DNA from: SZUA-36 sp963704855
Lineage (GTDB): Bacteria > Pseudomonadota > Gammaproteobacteria > Xanthomonadales > SZUA-36
NCBI GenBank assembly: GCA_963704855.1
Contig: CAVPHY010000024.1
Location: 1 to 64,000 of the forward strand
Direction: 5' to 3'
DNA length: 64,000 bases
Positions 32,994 through 42,117 of the stretch are shown piece after piece. The notes under the pieces were generated by a model, which was given only the letters and a program-made list of their open reading frames with translations, did not search any database and had not been told where the DNA came from. The position numbers and the translations under genes are program-made. Numbering within the stretch: the first letter of the stretch is position 1; each line of letters opens with the position of its first letter.

Positions 32994-33851
32994 TCAACCC
33001 TCAAAATTGAAACCCCGGTTCTTTTGCAGCAATTCAATTTTGACGATACCGGAGCAATAAAGACCGGCCAGATGTCCCTGGTAAGGGTTTAACGATACCC
33101 GGGCGTTGTCAGGCGGCCCGTTGGGCCAGGGCGATGTGTGTGTGCCGTTTTTCAATGCCTCGATTTCCGTCTGCAGCTTTGCTTCGAGACCCGGATAAGA
33201 CTCTTGTAAACCGCTGGCCTGCAGTGCCAGCAGTTGATTCATCAGGATTTGCGTAAATTCCTTACGGGCCCGCTCACTTACATAGGCCTCTTCCATACCC
33301 GAGAATACCGAAGTTGATTCTGCTGCAAGCTGTTCAGCGTACGTGTTCAGGTATATATAAAGATATTCTCCAAGACCCATGTCCTCGTCCAGAAGCGCAC
33401 GATTACGGGTCGTGGAAAAACTCACCATCCTGGGACCGGCGCCGAAAATGCTTTTTGAAGCCTGAAAACCGGTCGCAGTCTTCTCGGCGGAAGTGCTGTC
33501 CTTATCGGTTTCCAGATTATCGAGACTACTGATACTGGTCAGAACAGCCTGGTAATCTGCACAATCGGATTGAAGGGCTTCACGAACACGTATGAAGGCT
33601 TCTATCCGTTGCACGGTGATCGAACCATCGATGGCAGGTGCGAACGTCTCGGCCCAACCAAAGCGGTCGATCAGGGTTTGTTCAATGCGTTTGGCATCCC
33701 GGACACCCGCTGTCAGGAAATACATGCCGGATGCGATTACAAAGCCAATTGTCAGGATAACCAGCAGGCCCCCCGGGCGTTTTCTTTTCGTTTTTTCGGA
33801 TGCAGGTTTTAACACGGACTTTGCCAATTTGCTTCCCTTGGTCAGTGGCAA
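32994..33851 (-). CDS. Membrane-anchored protein of unknown function
   Basis: A 285-residue protein with a basic cytoplasmic N-terminus (KPASEKTKRKRP), one membrane helix (residues about 28-49, LLVILTIGFVIASGMYFLTAG) and a 235-residue extracytoplasmic domain that is mostly helical (ITVQRIEAFIRVREALQ, GLGEYLYIYLNTYAEQLAAE, LMNQLLALQASGL). A proline-rich stretch (SPWPNGPPDNARVSLNPYQG) precedes the C-terminus. No family was recognised. It is transcribed away from cspA and converges with the TrhA-like gene. Confidence 0.75.
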   Translation of the reverse strand: MPLTKGSKLAKSVLKPASEKTKRKRPGGLLVILTIGFVIASGMYFLTAGVRDAKRIEQTLIDRFGWAETFAPAIDGSITVQRIEAFIRVREALQSDCADYQAVLTSISSLDNLETDKDSTSAEKTATGFQASKSIFGAGPRMVSFSTTRNRALLDEDMGLGEYLYIYLNTYAEQLAAESTSVFSGMEEAYVSERARKEFTQILMNQLLALQASGLQESYPGLEAKLQTEIEALKNGTHTSPWPNGPPDNARVSLNPYQGHLAGLYCSGIVKIELLQKNRGFNFEG

Positions 33852-33963
33852 TTTTACACGTTTCAGGGCTGCCGATTAACCGGAAAGGTAAATCAAGCCG
33901 GGTATCTGAAAGAAGCGCTAAGTCATTATTGGTACACTAAATACCTTTATTTGGTAGCAACCG

Positions 33964-34122
33964 TGCTACACTTCACCCTTTACGGCCTTAAAAAAGCAAC
34001 GTGAAGAAGAAAAATGACAATTTAAGCTTTTGTTGAGCATGTGATTGTTATTGAAGATACCTGCCACCCGGCAGGAAGCAAAGATAGAAAATAGTTATTT
34101 AATTTATTAAGGAATCAAGGTT
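33964..34122 (+). promoter_or_regulatory. Probable cspA promoter and long 5' leader
   Basis: An extended -10 element TGCTACACT (33964-33972) is the best promoter candidate and would give a leader of about 140 bases before the cspA start at 34123. No good -35 was found. Long structured leaders that act as cold sensors are known for cspA mRNAs; sequence identity with the E. coli leader is not evident. The exact start is an inference. Confidence 0.42.
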
Positions 34123-34326
34123 ATGAGTACAGGTACAGTGAAATGGTTTGATGCGGGCAAAGGCTACGGATTCATCACACCAGAAGATGGCAGTAAAGAT
34201 TTGTTTGTTCACCATTCAGAAATCCAGACGGATGGTTATGCAACATTGAACGACGGCCAAAAAGTAGAATACGTTGTCGGTCAAGGCCAGAAAGGCCCAT
34301 GCGCAACCAAGGTTGTTGCTCTCTGA
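34123..34326 (+). CDS. Cold shock protein (CspA family)
   Basis: A 67-residue single cold-shock domain starting MSTGTVKWFDAGKGYGFITP. RNP1 (KGYGFI) and RNP2 (LFVHHS) are intact. Such proteins bind single-stranded RNA and act as RNA chaperones or antiterminators in the cold or in growth transition. AAGGAATCAAGG precedes the ATG. A strong terminator follows 10 bases after the stop, so it is monocistronic. deaD, another cold-associated gene, is 1 kb away. Confidence 0.97.
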   Translation: MSTGTVKWFDAGKGYGFITPEDGSKDLFVHHSEIQTDGYATLNDGQKVEYVVGQGQKGPCATKVVAL

Positions 34327-34336
34327 GCATTAGTCA

Positions 34337-34372
34337 AACGGGCGCCGGCCAGCCTGGCGCCCGTTGTTTTTT
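34337..34372 (+). terminator. Rho-independent terminator of cspA
   Basis: A perfect 10-bp stem AACGGGCGCC/GGCGCCCGTT (34337-34346 and 34356-34365) with a 9-base loop is followed by G and six T residues. It ends cspA. Confidence 0.93.
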
Positions 34373-34387
34373 GAGTAAGTCAAAGCG

Positions 34388-35392
34388 TTACGCTCCGAAA
34401 TTTTCCCCGAATTTTTCAAGTGATAGCGGTGTGGTCAGGAACGCCCATCCCGGGTTTTTCTCGTATGCGTTAATAAGCGTTGCATTACCCGCGATGTAAA
34501 AATCATGCTTATTCATATCAGCCGGATTGATATTCAACAGCCTGAGGGTTGATGCGGTAGTAATTGACCCGTCACCCGGGTTCACATCAAGTGGCAGGTA
34601 ATCAAAGTTATCGAAGGCGTCCTGCCAGGATCTGCAAAGATTATCCTGGTAACGGTCTTTTTGGCAGTGGGTCATCCAGACCAGACTCATGCTGTCAAAC
34701 ATCTCCAACGCCATGGCGTGTTCGATCAGGCTCCTGACAGGGGCGAAAGCCGTGTGCCAGGCGATAAATACCAGTGAGCGTGCCCGGCTCTCATCCAGGA
34801 CAAAATTTCCGTCCGGACCCGCTACGTTGACCTGATCGCCTTTTTTGAGACGGCTGAACACGTGATTTGAGAAGTCATCGTTGGCAAGCCTCGGTATTTG
34901 AAAATGCAGGTTCATGTCGTCGCAGGGGCAACTGCTGATTGAATGCACGGCTGCAGGCAGGCCATCGCCGCCCAGCCTTACGTGCTGGCCCGCGAGGAAG
35001 CGCAAGCGCTGGCTTCGCGGTGTTTTCAGGTGGAGAAGGGCGACATCATCGTTGACGTATTCGATGTTTCTTACCCTGGCGCTTATCTGTTGCCGTGGAA
35101 TTTCGCTGCTGCTGCGCGCTTCAGGCGCCTCGAGAACCACATCGGTGACCGCGGTATTACAGCACATCAGTACATGGCCGCTGGCTCTTTGTTCCTCGCC
35201 TATAACGTAATCGTGGTGCCCCGTTTTGCGAACTTCACCGGAGACTATCCTGGCCAGGCATTCGCCGCAATTGCCGTTGCTGCAACCATAACCGAGTGCG
35301 AGGCCTGAATGCAGGCCGGCTTCCAGAAGGGTGGAGTTGCCTTCGGATGGAAAGTTGCGACCGCTGGGCAGTATTTTAATGTTACTCGGCAT
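34388..35392 (-). CDS. NAD(P)H-flavin oxidoreductase with N-terminal 2Fe-2S ferredoxin domain
   Basis: A 334-residue three-domain electron-transfer protein. Residues about 1-90 are a plant-type ferredoxin with CSNGNCGEC and a distal MCC providing the cluster cysteines. A FAD-binding barrel follows (FLAGQHVRLGG, then VHSISSCP in place of the usual RxYS motif), and the last third is the NAD(P)-binding domain (LVFIAWHTAFAPVRSLIEHA, about residues 219-238). It resembles reductases such as CDP-6-deoxyglucoseen reductase and NAD(P)H:flavin reductases. The partner is unknown. The FAD motif is degenerate. It follows deaD by 30 bases on the same strand. Confidence 0.87.
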   Translation of the reverse strand: MPSNIKILPSGRNFPSEGNSTLLEAGLHSGLALGYGCSNGNCGECLARIVSGEVRKTGHHDYVIGEEQRASGHVLMCCNTAVTDVVLEAPEARSSSEIPRQQISARVRNIEYVNDDVALLHLKTPRSQRLRFLAGQHVRLGGDGLPAAVHSISSCPCDDMNLHFQIPRLANDDFSNHVFSRLKKGDQVNVAGPDGNFVLDESRARSLVFIAWHTAFAPVRSLIEHAMALEMFDSMSLVWMTHCQKDRYQDNLCRSWQDAFDNFDYLPLDVNPGDGSITTASTLRLLNINPADMNKHDFYIAGNATLINAYEKNPGWAFLTTPLSLEKFGENFGA

Positions 35393-35422
35393 TAATTCCC
35401 GCTTGTCTTGCTTAAACGCTGA

Positions 35423-37285
35423 TTATGGGCGTCTGTTCCTGGGCTTTCTTTTTGGTTTTGCATCTCTCTTTTTGTGGCTTTTACCCTTGGGCAGGGAAAG
35501 CTTTTTCTTGCCCTTGCTTGAAGATGTCTTTTCCGGTTCAAAGGGCTTTTCCTTGTCCCCCAGGCGGGTGATACCCATTTTTTGGCCTGCCACCCAAATC
35601 TTTTTCAGGGCCTGGAAGGTATCGTTTGGCATGCCGGCAGGCAGGTCGATCAGGGTATGGTCATCGTAGATATTGATACGGCCGATGTTCTTGCCGGTAA
35701 TATCTGCCTCGTTAGCTATCGCGCCGACAATATTACCGGGCATGACGCCATGGTCATGACCCACGGCTAGACGGAAACGCTCCATACCTTCTGAGGGCGG
35801 TCCATCGTTCCTGTGGTCCTGTGATGGTTTCTTCCTGGACGGCGCCTCGCGTTTGCGCCGATCGGAATAGGCTCCTTCTTTCCTGGGTCCATCGCCACGG
35901 CCCTTGCTATCACGGCCTGGCCTGGCTTCCTTTTCCCAGGGCTTGCTCAATGACTGGTGCGGGTTGCTCTGCAGAAGGAAGGGGGAGTCACCCTGGAGCA
36001 ACTGGGCCAATGCCGCCGCGATTTGCAGGGGAGATACCTGCTGCTCTTTCTGGTACTGCTCGATCATTTTTGAAAACAGGCTTAAATCCTCACCTTCAAG
36101 AGTTTCGGTAATACGCTGTTTGAATTTATCGATCCGCTTATTGTTGATGACATCGGTCGAAGGCAGATCCATGATATCAATCTTCTTCCGGGTGGCGTTC
36201 TCAATGGCGTACAGCATGCGCTTCTCACGCGGGGTGACAAACAGGATCGCGTCTCCTTCACGGCCTGCCCGGCCGGTACGGCCGATACGGTGTACGTAGG
36301 ATTCGGTATCGGCTGGAACATCGTAGTTGACGACGTGGCTGATACGATTCACGTCAAGACCACGTGCCGCCACATCGGTGGCAACAACAATATCCAGTTT
36401 GCCGTTCTTCAGGCGATCAACCGTTCGCTCACGCTGGTTCTGTGCAATATCACCATTGAGTGGTGCCGAGGCATAACCACGTGCTTCGAGTTTTTCAGAC
36501 AGATCGACGGTGGCGAGCTTGGTGCGCACAAAAATCAGCATGGCATCGAAAGGCTCGGCTTCAAGGATACGGGTTAAGGCATCCAGTTTATGAAAACCCT
36601 GCACCGGCCAGAATCGTTGACGGATGGTCTCGGCGGTTGTGGTTTTGACCTTTATGGTCACCTCGGCCGGGTTTTTGAGGTATCGGGTGGCAATACGCCG
36701 AATCTGTTGTGGCATGGTGGCTGAAAACAGGGCGATCTGCCGGTTTTCTGGAGTCTGTTCAAGTATCCATTCCACGTCATCGATGAAACCCATACGCAGC
36801 ATTTCATCACCTTCATCCAGTACCAGCGTGGCGAGTTTGTCCAGCACCAGCGTACCGCGGCGAATATGATCCATGACACGTCCGGGTGTACCGACGACCA
36901 CGTGTACACCACGTTGCAGGGCACGTATCTGCACGCTGTAATCCTGACCACCATAGATGGGCAGAACGTGGAAACCCTTCATGTGATGGGCGTATTTTTG
37001 AAAAGCTTCAGATACCTGGATAGCCAGTTCGCGGGTTGGCGCCAGTACCAATACCTGCGGATCTTTTTGTTTCAAATCGATCCGGGACAATATCGGCAAC
37101 GCGAAGGCCGCAGTTTTACCGGTACCGGTTTGCGCCTGGCCTACGACATCCCTGCCTTCCAGCATCAGCGGGATGGTTTGTGCCTGGATGGCTGAGGGTG
37201 TTTCGTAACCCACGTCATTGAGAGCTTTCAGAAGGGGTTTTTGCAACCCCAGCTGTTGGAACGAGCTTATTGTGTCGGTATTCAT
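35423..37285 (-). CDS. deaD: ATP-dependent RNA helicase DeaD/CsdA with DEGD motif II
   Basis: A 620-residue DEAD-box protein. Motif I AQTGTGKT, Ia PTRELAIQ, Ib GTPGRVMDH, III SAT, V ATDVAARGLDV and VI HRIGRTGRAG are standard. Motif II reads LVLDEGDEMLRMGF, that is DEGD instead of DEAD. The CsdA RNA-binding domain (GNIVGAIANEADITGKNIGRI, residues about 518-538) and a very basic C-terminal tail are present. In E. coli CsdA unwinds rRNA and mRNA during ribosome assembly in the cold. The leader upstream is about 200 bases with a strong hairpin at its beginning. Confidence 0.95.
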   Translation of the reverse strand: MNTDTISSFQQLGLQKPLLKALNDVGYETPSAIQAQTIPLMLEGRDVVGQAQTGTGKTAAFALPILSRIDLKQKDPQVLVLAPTRELAIQVSEAFQKYAHHMKGFHVLPIYGGQDYSVQIRALQRGVHVVVGTPGRVMDHIRRGTLVLDKLATLVLDEGDEMLRMGFIDDVEWILEQTPENRQIALFSATMPQQIRRIATRYLKNPAEVTIKVKTTTAETIRQRFWPVQGFHKLDALTRILEAEPFDAMLIFVRTKLATVDLSEKLEARGYASAPLNGDIAQNQRERTVDRLKNGKLDIVVATDVAARGLDVNRISHVVNYDVPADTESYVHRIGRTGRAGREGDAILFVTPREKRMLYAIENATRKKIDIMDLPSTDVINNKRIDKFKQRITETLEGEDLSLFSKMIEQYQKEQQVSPLQIAAALAQLLQGDSPFLLQSNPHQSLSKPWEKEARPGRDSKGRGDGPRKEGAYSDRRKREAPSRKKPSQDHRNDGPPSEGMERFRLAVGHDHGVMPGNIVGAIANEADITGKNIGRINIYDDHTLIDLPAGMPNDTFQALKKIWVAGQKMGITRLGDKEKPFEPEKTSSSKGKKKLSLPKGKSHKKRDAKPKRKPRNRRP

Positions 37286-37449
37286 GCGCGGCGTCCGGAT
37301 CGGAGGGAAAAGGTTTCAGTTGTGAGTATGCGTTAGTGCCTGGTTCACATCTGAAGCTGAACAGTTTATCCGATTTTGCCTGCCGGGAAGGGCAAAACAT
37401 TGCTTGCGTCTTCAATGGGCGCACACTGTATGTGCCCCGCGCGGGGGTC

Positions 37450-37477
37450 AACCGGCGGAACCTGCAATCCGCCGGTT
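37450..37477. other. Strong hairpin between the deaD and DUF3313-like genes
   Basis: A perfect 10-bp stem AACCGGCGGA/TCCGCCGGTT with an 8-base loop lies 15 bases after the stop of the upstream - strand gene and 165 bases before deaD. No T-run follows on either strand, so it is not a classical terminator. It may protect an mRNA 3' end, act as a weak terminator, or be part of the deaD leader. Confidence 0.6.
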
Positions 37478-37492
37478 ATGTATGTCTTGTAC

Positions 37493-38179
37493 CTATTCGG
37501 CTTTAGGGGAAGTAGACGCGCGGGCTTCGTCGAGCGCTGATCTCAGGGCCTTGGCCCATTCAGTCATCATGCGCTTGGCATCCTGTCGGTTGCTGACGCT
37601 GGTGCGCCATTCCATGTAACCGCGCTGATAATCGCGCTTCCTGTCGGTCGCCTTGGCAATCTTGTCATCGGTCAGGGAGTCATAAAGATCGAGATTCAGT
37701 GTCATCTCGCCAGCCGATTCGGCGTAGCTCCGGGTGAGGGTGGAACTTTGAATATCAGGAGCGGCGACATCAAGGTCGACAATGGCCGGTTTTATCAGGA
37801 GTACATCTTCACCCGCTGCATCGGCCATGGCATAGCCACCTTCGACCAGTTCTTTTGTAAAAACCTCACGGAACAGTGTTGCCACCTCCTCCTGGATTTT
37901 CACCATGTCCTTGTCCTTGACCTTGAGCGGGTTTCCGCGATTCTGGTCACGTTGCCAATTTTTTTTGAATGCAACGGTGGCGTCCAGCAGCATGATGCGA
38001 TTGTAGATACTCAGGTCAGCACCCGGGTCGGCATAGACGGTTGCCAGGTCAGAGTTTTTAACCAACTCCATGCCTTCGTCGTTGACGGGTGGAAGGTCTT
38101 TCTTTGCCCAGGCGGGTGAAATCGCGGCGAAACTGAAAAGTAGCGTCAAAACGGCAAGGGAAACCCGGTTTGTATTCAT
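37493..38179 (-). CDS. Exported DUF3313-like protein
   Basis: A protein of about 228 residues from the ATG at 38179, which is preceded by AGGAGATAGCACG; the frame extends to 38239 without a better start. A signal peptide (LAVLTLLFSFAAISPAWA) is cleaved near residue 25. The mature part has YNRIMLLDATVAFKKNW, FREVFTKELVEGGYAM and DVLLIKPAIVDLDVAAPD, the pattern of DUF3313 envelope proteins, usually lipoproteins; no lipobox cysteine is present here. The function is unknown. It lies upstream of deaD on the same strand with a hairpin between. Confidence 0.78.
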   Translation of the reverse strand: MNTNRVSLAVLTLLFSFAAISPAWAKKDLPPVNDEGMELVKNSDLATVYADPGADLSIYNRIMLLDATVAFKKNWQRDQNRGNPLKVKDKDMVKIQEEVATLFREVFTKELVEGGYAMADAAGEDVLLIKPAIVDLDVAAPDIQSSTLTRSYAESAGEMTLNLDLYDSLTDDKIAKATDRKRDYQRGYMEWRTSVSNRQDAKRMMTEWAKALRSALDEARASTSPKAE

Positions 38180-38394
38180 CGTGCTATCTCCTGTCGATGC
38201 TTGCCCTGCGGCTGACGTGATCATTGTCGCTATGGGCAACTTAGTAGAATGAGAGTACGTTTATTGACCGCTCAATACCAGTTCGGTTCGACGGGTGTCG
38301 TTCAATTTGCTTGGCCCCCACCACCGGCCAAATTATGAATGAACAAAGTTGCAGCTTGGTATAATGACCTGTTCCGGCTTTTTAGGGTCTCGGT

Positions 38395-39009
38395 ATGTCC
38401 GATAGAAAACTTCATTGGGAAAATGTTTACCGGAACAAGTCACCGGACTCAGTGAGCTGGTTTCAGCAGGCGCCGACCCTGTCTCTTCTGCTAATCAGCC
38501 GTGCTGGCCTTTCCCTGGATGCGCCGATCATTGATGTCGGTGGTGGGGCATCTTTGCTGGTGGACAAGCTGTGCGATGCAGCTTATAGCAACATCTCTGT
38601 TCTGGATGTTTCAGGGAGTGCGTTGTCTCACGCCAGAAAGAGGCTGGGACATAAAGAGAAGGCAGTGCATTGGTACGAAGAAGATGTAACCCGCTTTAAG
38701 CCGCCACACCGGTTTGCGCTTTGGCATGACCGGGCGGTGTTTCATTTTCTAACCGACCGCAGTGATAGGGAAAGCTACGTGAATGCGGTTAGGCGTGCGC
38801 TTGAGCCGGGCGGGCACCTGATTGTCATGGCTTTTGCCCTTGATGGGCCAGCCAGGTGCAGCGGGCTTGATATCGTTCAGTATGATGCAGACAAACTGAC
38901 CGCGGAGTTGGGGGAGGGCTTCGAACTGGAAGAAACAGGGCACGAAGTCCATCTTACCCCGGCAGGTAATCAGCAAAAATTTGCCTATTTTCGTTTTCGA
39001 TACATGTAA
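38395..39009 (+). CDS. Class I SAM-dependent methyltransferase
   Basis: A 204-residue methyltransferase. Motif I is PIIDVGGGASLLVDKL (residues about 44-59); later strands are SVLDVSGSAL and FALWHDRAVFHFL. An N-terminal HWENVYRNKSPDSVSWFQ matches a common subgroup of small bacterial methyltransferases (trans-aconitate or thiopurine-like). The substrate cannot be inferred. The gene ends 11 bases before the phosphotransferase gene, so the two are probably co-transcribed. Confidence 0.9.
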   Translation: MSDRKLHWENVYRNKSPDSVSWFQQAPTLSLLLISRAGLSLDAPIIDVGGGASLLVDKLCDAAYSNISVLDVSGSALSHARKRLGHKEKAVHWYEEDVTRFKPPHRFALWHDRAVFHFLTDRSDRESYVNAVRRALEPGGHLIVMAFALDGPARCSGLDIVQYDADKLTAELGEGFELEETGHEVHLTPAGNQQKFAYFRFRYM

Positions 39010-39020
39010 GAGCTGAATTA

Positions 39021-40955
39021 GTGATTTTCTCGGGTTTCAAAAATGCAGCGCGGACACTTGTGGCTCCCACTCGGGTGCTCGCCTTGCTTTTACTGGTGTT
39101 AAGCCTGTCACGCATCGTGCTGCTGGCCTGGTACTGGGACCGGGTAGAGCCCACCGGTGGTGCCTGGTTTATCCTCATGCAGGGCATCCGTTTTGACATC
39201 ATCCTGATGGGTATGGTGTTGGGTCCGGTTCTTCTCATGGCACCGTGGGTGTCAGGCTATAAAGTGGGTGCGGCCATGTTGCGGTTCTACCTGGCGGCGG
39301 TGACAGTATTCGTGCTGTGGGTGGAGTTGGGTACGATCCCCTACATCGACCAATATGATTCCCGTCCGGACTACATCTACGTTGAATACCTGGTTTACCC
39401 CCGCGAGGTCCTTTCTACGTTGCTATCCTCCTATAGCCTGTTGATGCTTGTCGTGGGCACGTTGACTTTCGCGGCCGCCGTGCTGGTTTGGCGTCTGACC
39501 CGTTGTGCCGGAACGGATCCGGGCTATAAACGCATTCCAGGCGCCCTGCTTCTGACATCGCTGATTGTTGTTTCAATATTTGCCATGATCCGCTCAACCC
39601 TGGATCATCACCCGGTCAACCCAAGTACCGTGGCCTTCACCACCGACTCGATGGTCAACCAGTTACCGCTCAACTCACCCTACACGCTGATCTACGCGAT
39701 ATATGAACAAAATCGTGATGAAAGGGGAGGCTCTGCAGACTATGGCAGGATGGATGAAAAGAAGGCTTTGGGCATCGTTATCGAAAGCGCCGGTTTGACG
39801 GGTAAGGTTGATTTGCAAAGTGAGACACCCACGATGCACGACCAGCGTGCAACACGGCGCCTGGAACGGCCATTGAACCTCGTAATTGTGCTGGAGGAGA
39901 GCCTGGGGGCTGAATTTGTCGGTCGCCTGGGTGGCAAAGACCTGACCCCGAACCTGGATGCGCTTGCTGACGAAGGTATCTGGTTTGAACGACTCTACGC
40001 CACGGGCACCCGTTCGGTCCGCGGTATTGAAGCGATTATTTCGGGCTTCCCGCCCACTTCAAAACTCAGTGTGGTCAAGCTGACCGAAACCCAGAAAGAC
40101 TTTTTCACCATTGCCAATGTCCTTGGGAAACAAAACTACCAGACCAGCTTCATCTATGGCGGATCCGCGCACTTTGACAATATGCGCCGGTTTTTTATGA
40201 ACAACGGTTTTCAGACGGTTATCGACCAGAAGGATTATGAAGCCCCCCAATTCACGGCCACCTGGGGCGTTTCGGATGAGGATCTTTTCCTGAAGGCGCA
40301 CGAGTACTTCGAGACACAGGGCGACCGGCCGTTTTTCAGCCTGGTGTTTTCATCCAGCCACCATAAGCCGTTTGAGATCCCATCCGGTAAGGTTGAAACC
40401 CGCACCGGTCCGGATGGACCGCGTGATATGGCGGTGGCCTATGCCGATTACGCGCTGGGCAGGTTCCTGGCCCTGGCGCGCGAATCCAGCTACTGGCACA
40501 ACACGGTGTTCCTTGTTGTCGCAGATCACAACTCGCGTGTTAAGGGCGCTCACCTCGTGCCCATTGAGCGCTTTCACATCCCCGGTGTCATTTTGGGAGC
40601 GGATATAGCACCACGGTTGGTACCGGGTGTCACCAGCCAAATAGACCTGTTGCCCACCCTGTTGTCGCTGATGGGTGTGGACAGTCGGCACCCTGCAATC
40701 GGGCGTGACCTGACCCTGCCGGAGTACGCGCGCGGGAGTGGCCGCGCGCAGATGCAGTTCCATGATATACAGGGTTGGGTGGTGCCCGGTAAGGTGGTCA
40801 TCATGCAGCCCAAACTGCCGATGAAAACCTATTTATACGAGCCCGGCGGAAACCTTATAGAGAGCCCCGCACCCGATCCTGAGCTGGAACAACAAGCACT
40901 GGCGCACGCGCTGTGGCCGGTCATCATGATCAGGGACAAGGCATATCGCCCATAA
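39021..40955 (+). CDS. LTA synthase-like sulfatase-family membrane phosphotransferase
   Basis: A 644-residue protein with GTG start. Five hydrophobic helices occupy about residues 18-195, and an extracytoplasmic alkaline-phosphatase/sulfatase domain follows: LNLVIVLEESLGAEFVG (metal Glu), the nucleophile region LYATGTRSVRGIEAIISG (Thr about residue 333), SLVFSSSHHKPFEIP and VVADHNSRV (metal Asp/His). In Gram-negative bacteria this family (LtaS/OpgB/MdoB-like) transfers phosphoglycerol or phosphoethanolamine to envelope glycans or lipid A. The acceptor is unknown. Confidence 0.9.
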   Translation: MIFSGFKNAARTLVAPTRVLALLLLVLSLSRIVLLAWYWDRVEPTGGAWFILMQGIRFDIILMGMVLGPVLLMAPWVSGYKVGAAMLRFYLAAVTVFVLWVELGTIPYIDQYDSRPDYIYVEYLVYPREVLSTLLSSYSLLMLVVGTLTFAAAVLVWRLTRCAGTDPGYKRIPGALLLTSLIVVSIFAMIRSTLDHHPVNPSTVAFTTDSMVNQLPLNSPYTLIYAIYEQNRDERGGSADYGRMDEKKALGIVIESAGLTGKVDLQSETPTMHDQRATRRLERPLNLVIVLEESLGAEFVGRLGGKDLTPNLDALADEGIWFERLYATGTRSVRGIEAIISGFPPTSKLSVVKLTETQKDFFTIANVLGKQNYQTSFIYGGSAHFDNMRRFFMNNGFQTVIDQKDYEAPQFTATWGVSDEDLFLKAHEYFETQGDRPFFSLVFSSSHHKPFEIPSGKVETRTGPDGPRDMAVAYADYALGRFLALARESSYWHNTVFLVVADHNSRVKGAHLVPIERFHIPGVILGADIAPRLVPGVTSQIDLLPTLLSLMGVDSRHPAIGRDLTLPEYARGSGRAQMQFHDIQGWVVPGKVVIMQPKLPMKTYLYEPGGNLIESPAPDPELEQQALAHALWPVIMIRDKAYRP

Positions 40956-41138
40956 GAGCGCTGGCTCAATGCCGTTACCAGGCAGCGCCGGTATCTTAGC
41001 CGGTGCCGGGGTAACCAGGCATGGAGATCACCATGCTCCCATGTTGAGTGTTAATATGTCTGGCGAAGGAAAACAGCACACCAGGTCTTCGGTTCGTACT
41101 TGCCGGGCAGACCGGGAGAATAATGCGGGGGCAGAAAC

Positions 41139-42086
41139 ATGAGCACGTCAGCAAAAAGAATTCTGATCACCGGCGGGGCCGGCTTCCTTGGTTCTCACCT
41201 TTCCGAAAAGCTTTTGGACCAGGGGCACGATGTATTGTGTGTAGACAATTTTTACACCAGTACCCGGCGCAACATCGTCCACTTGCTCAAGCATCCGAAT
41301 TTCGAACTCATGCGCCACGACGTAACCTTCCCGCTTTATGTCGAAGTTGATCAGATTTACAACATGGCTTGCCCGGCGTCACCCATCCACTACCAGCGTG
41401 ACCCGGTACAAACCACGAAAACCAGCGTACATGGTGCGATTAACATGCTGGGTCTGGCCAAGCGTACGGGTGCGCGTATCCTGCAGGCTTCAACCTCCGA
41501 AGTATACGGTGACCCGGAAGTTCACCCGCAAACTGAAGATTACTGGGGTAATGTAAACCCGATCGGTATCCGCTCCTGTTACGACGAGGGCAAACGCTGT
41601 GCCGAAACGTTGTTTTTCGATTACCGCCGTCAGCACAAGACAAAAATCAAGGTTGCCCGGATCTTCAATACCTACGGCCCCAAGATGCTGCCCAATGACG
41701 GTCGGGTCGTTTCCAACTTCATCGTGCAGGCATTGAAGGGTCACGACATCACCATTTACGGTGATGGTAAGCAATCGCGTTCTTTTTGCTATGTGGATGA
41801 TCTGGTTGAAGGGTTGATCCGGCTGATGAATTCAAAAGAAGAGCTTACCGGCCCGGTCAACCTGGGGAACCCCGGTGAATTTACGATCCGGGAGCTTGCT
41901 GAAAAGGTCATTCAAATGACCGGTTCCAAATCCAGCTTGAAATTTGCACCGTTACCGCAGGACGATCCGATCCAGCGTCAACCGGATATCACCCAGGCCA
42001 AAGCGGAACTGGCGTGGGAGCCGGCTGTGACGCTGGATGAGGGTTTAAAGCCAACGATAGCGTACTTCCGTGCACTGACTGGCTGA
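41139..42086 (+). CDS. UDP-glucuronate decarboxylase (UDP-xylose synthase)
   Basis: A 315-residue short-chain dehydrogenase/reductase-type enzyme: NAD-binding ITGGAGFLGSHLSEKL, MACPASPIHYQRDPVQT, the Tyr-x3-Lys pair in SCYDEGKR, and RIFNTYGPKMLPNDGRVVSNFI (residues about 174-195), all characteristic of UXS enzymes. It converts UDP-glucuronate to UDP-xylose for surface polysaccharide. It is preceded by 183 bases without a gene, and no other glycan genes are adjacent besides the LTA-synthase-like gene upstream. Confidence 0.95.
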   Translation: MSTSAKRILITGGAGFLGSHLSEKLLDQGHDVLCVDNFYTSTRRNIVHLLKHPNFELMRHDVTFPLYVEVDQIYNMACPASPIHYQRDPVQTTKTSVHGAINMLGLAKRTGARILQASTSEVYGDPEVHPQTEDYWGNVNPIGIRSCYDEGKRCAETLFFDYRRQHKTKIKVARIFNTYGPKMLPNDGRVVSNFIVQALKGHDITIYGDGKQSRSFCYVDDLVEGLIRLMNSKEELTGPVNLGNPGEFTIRELAEKVIQMTGSKSSLKFAPLPQDDPIQRQPDITQAKAELAWEPAVTLDEGLKPTIAYFRALTG

Positions 42087-42117
42087 ACAGGAACGCCTGT
42101 CCACTGTATCTTGCGGC

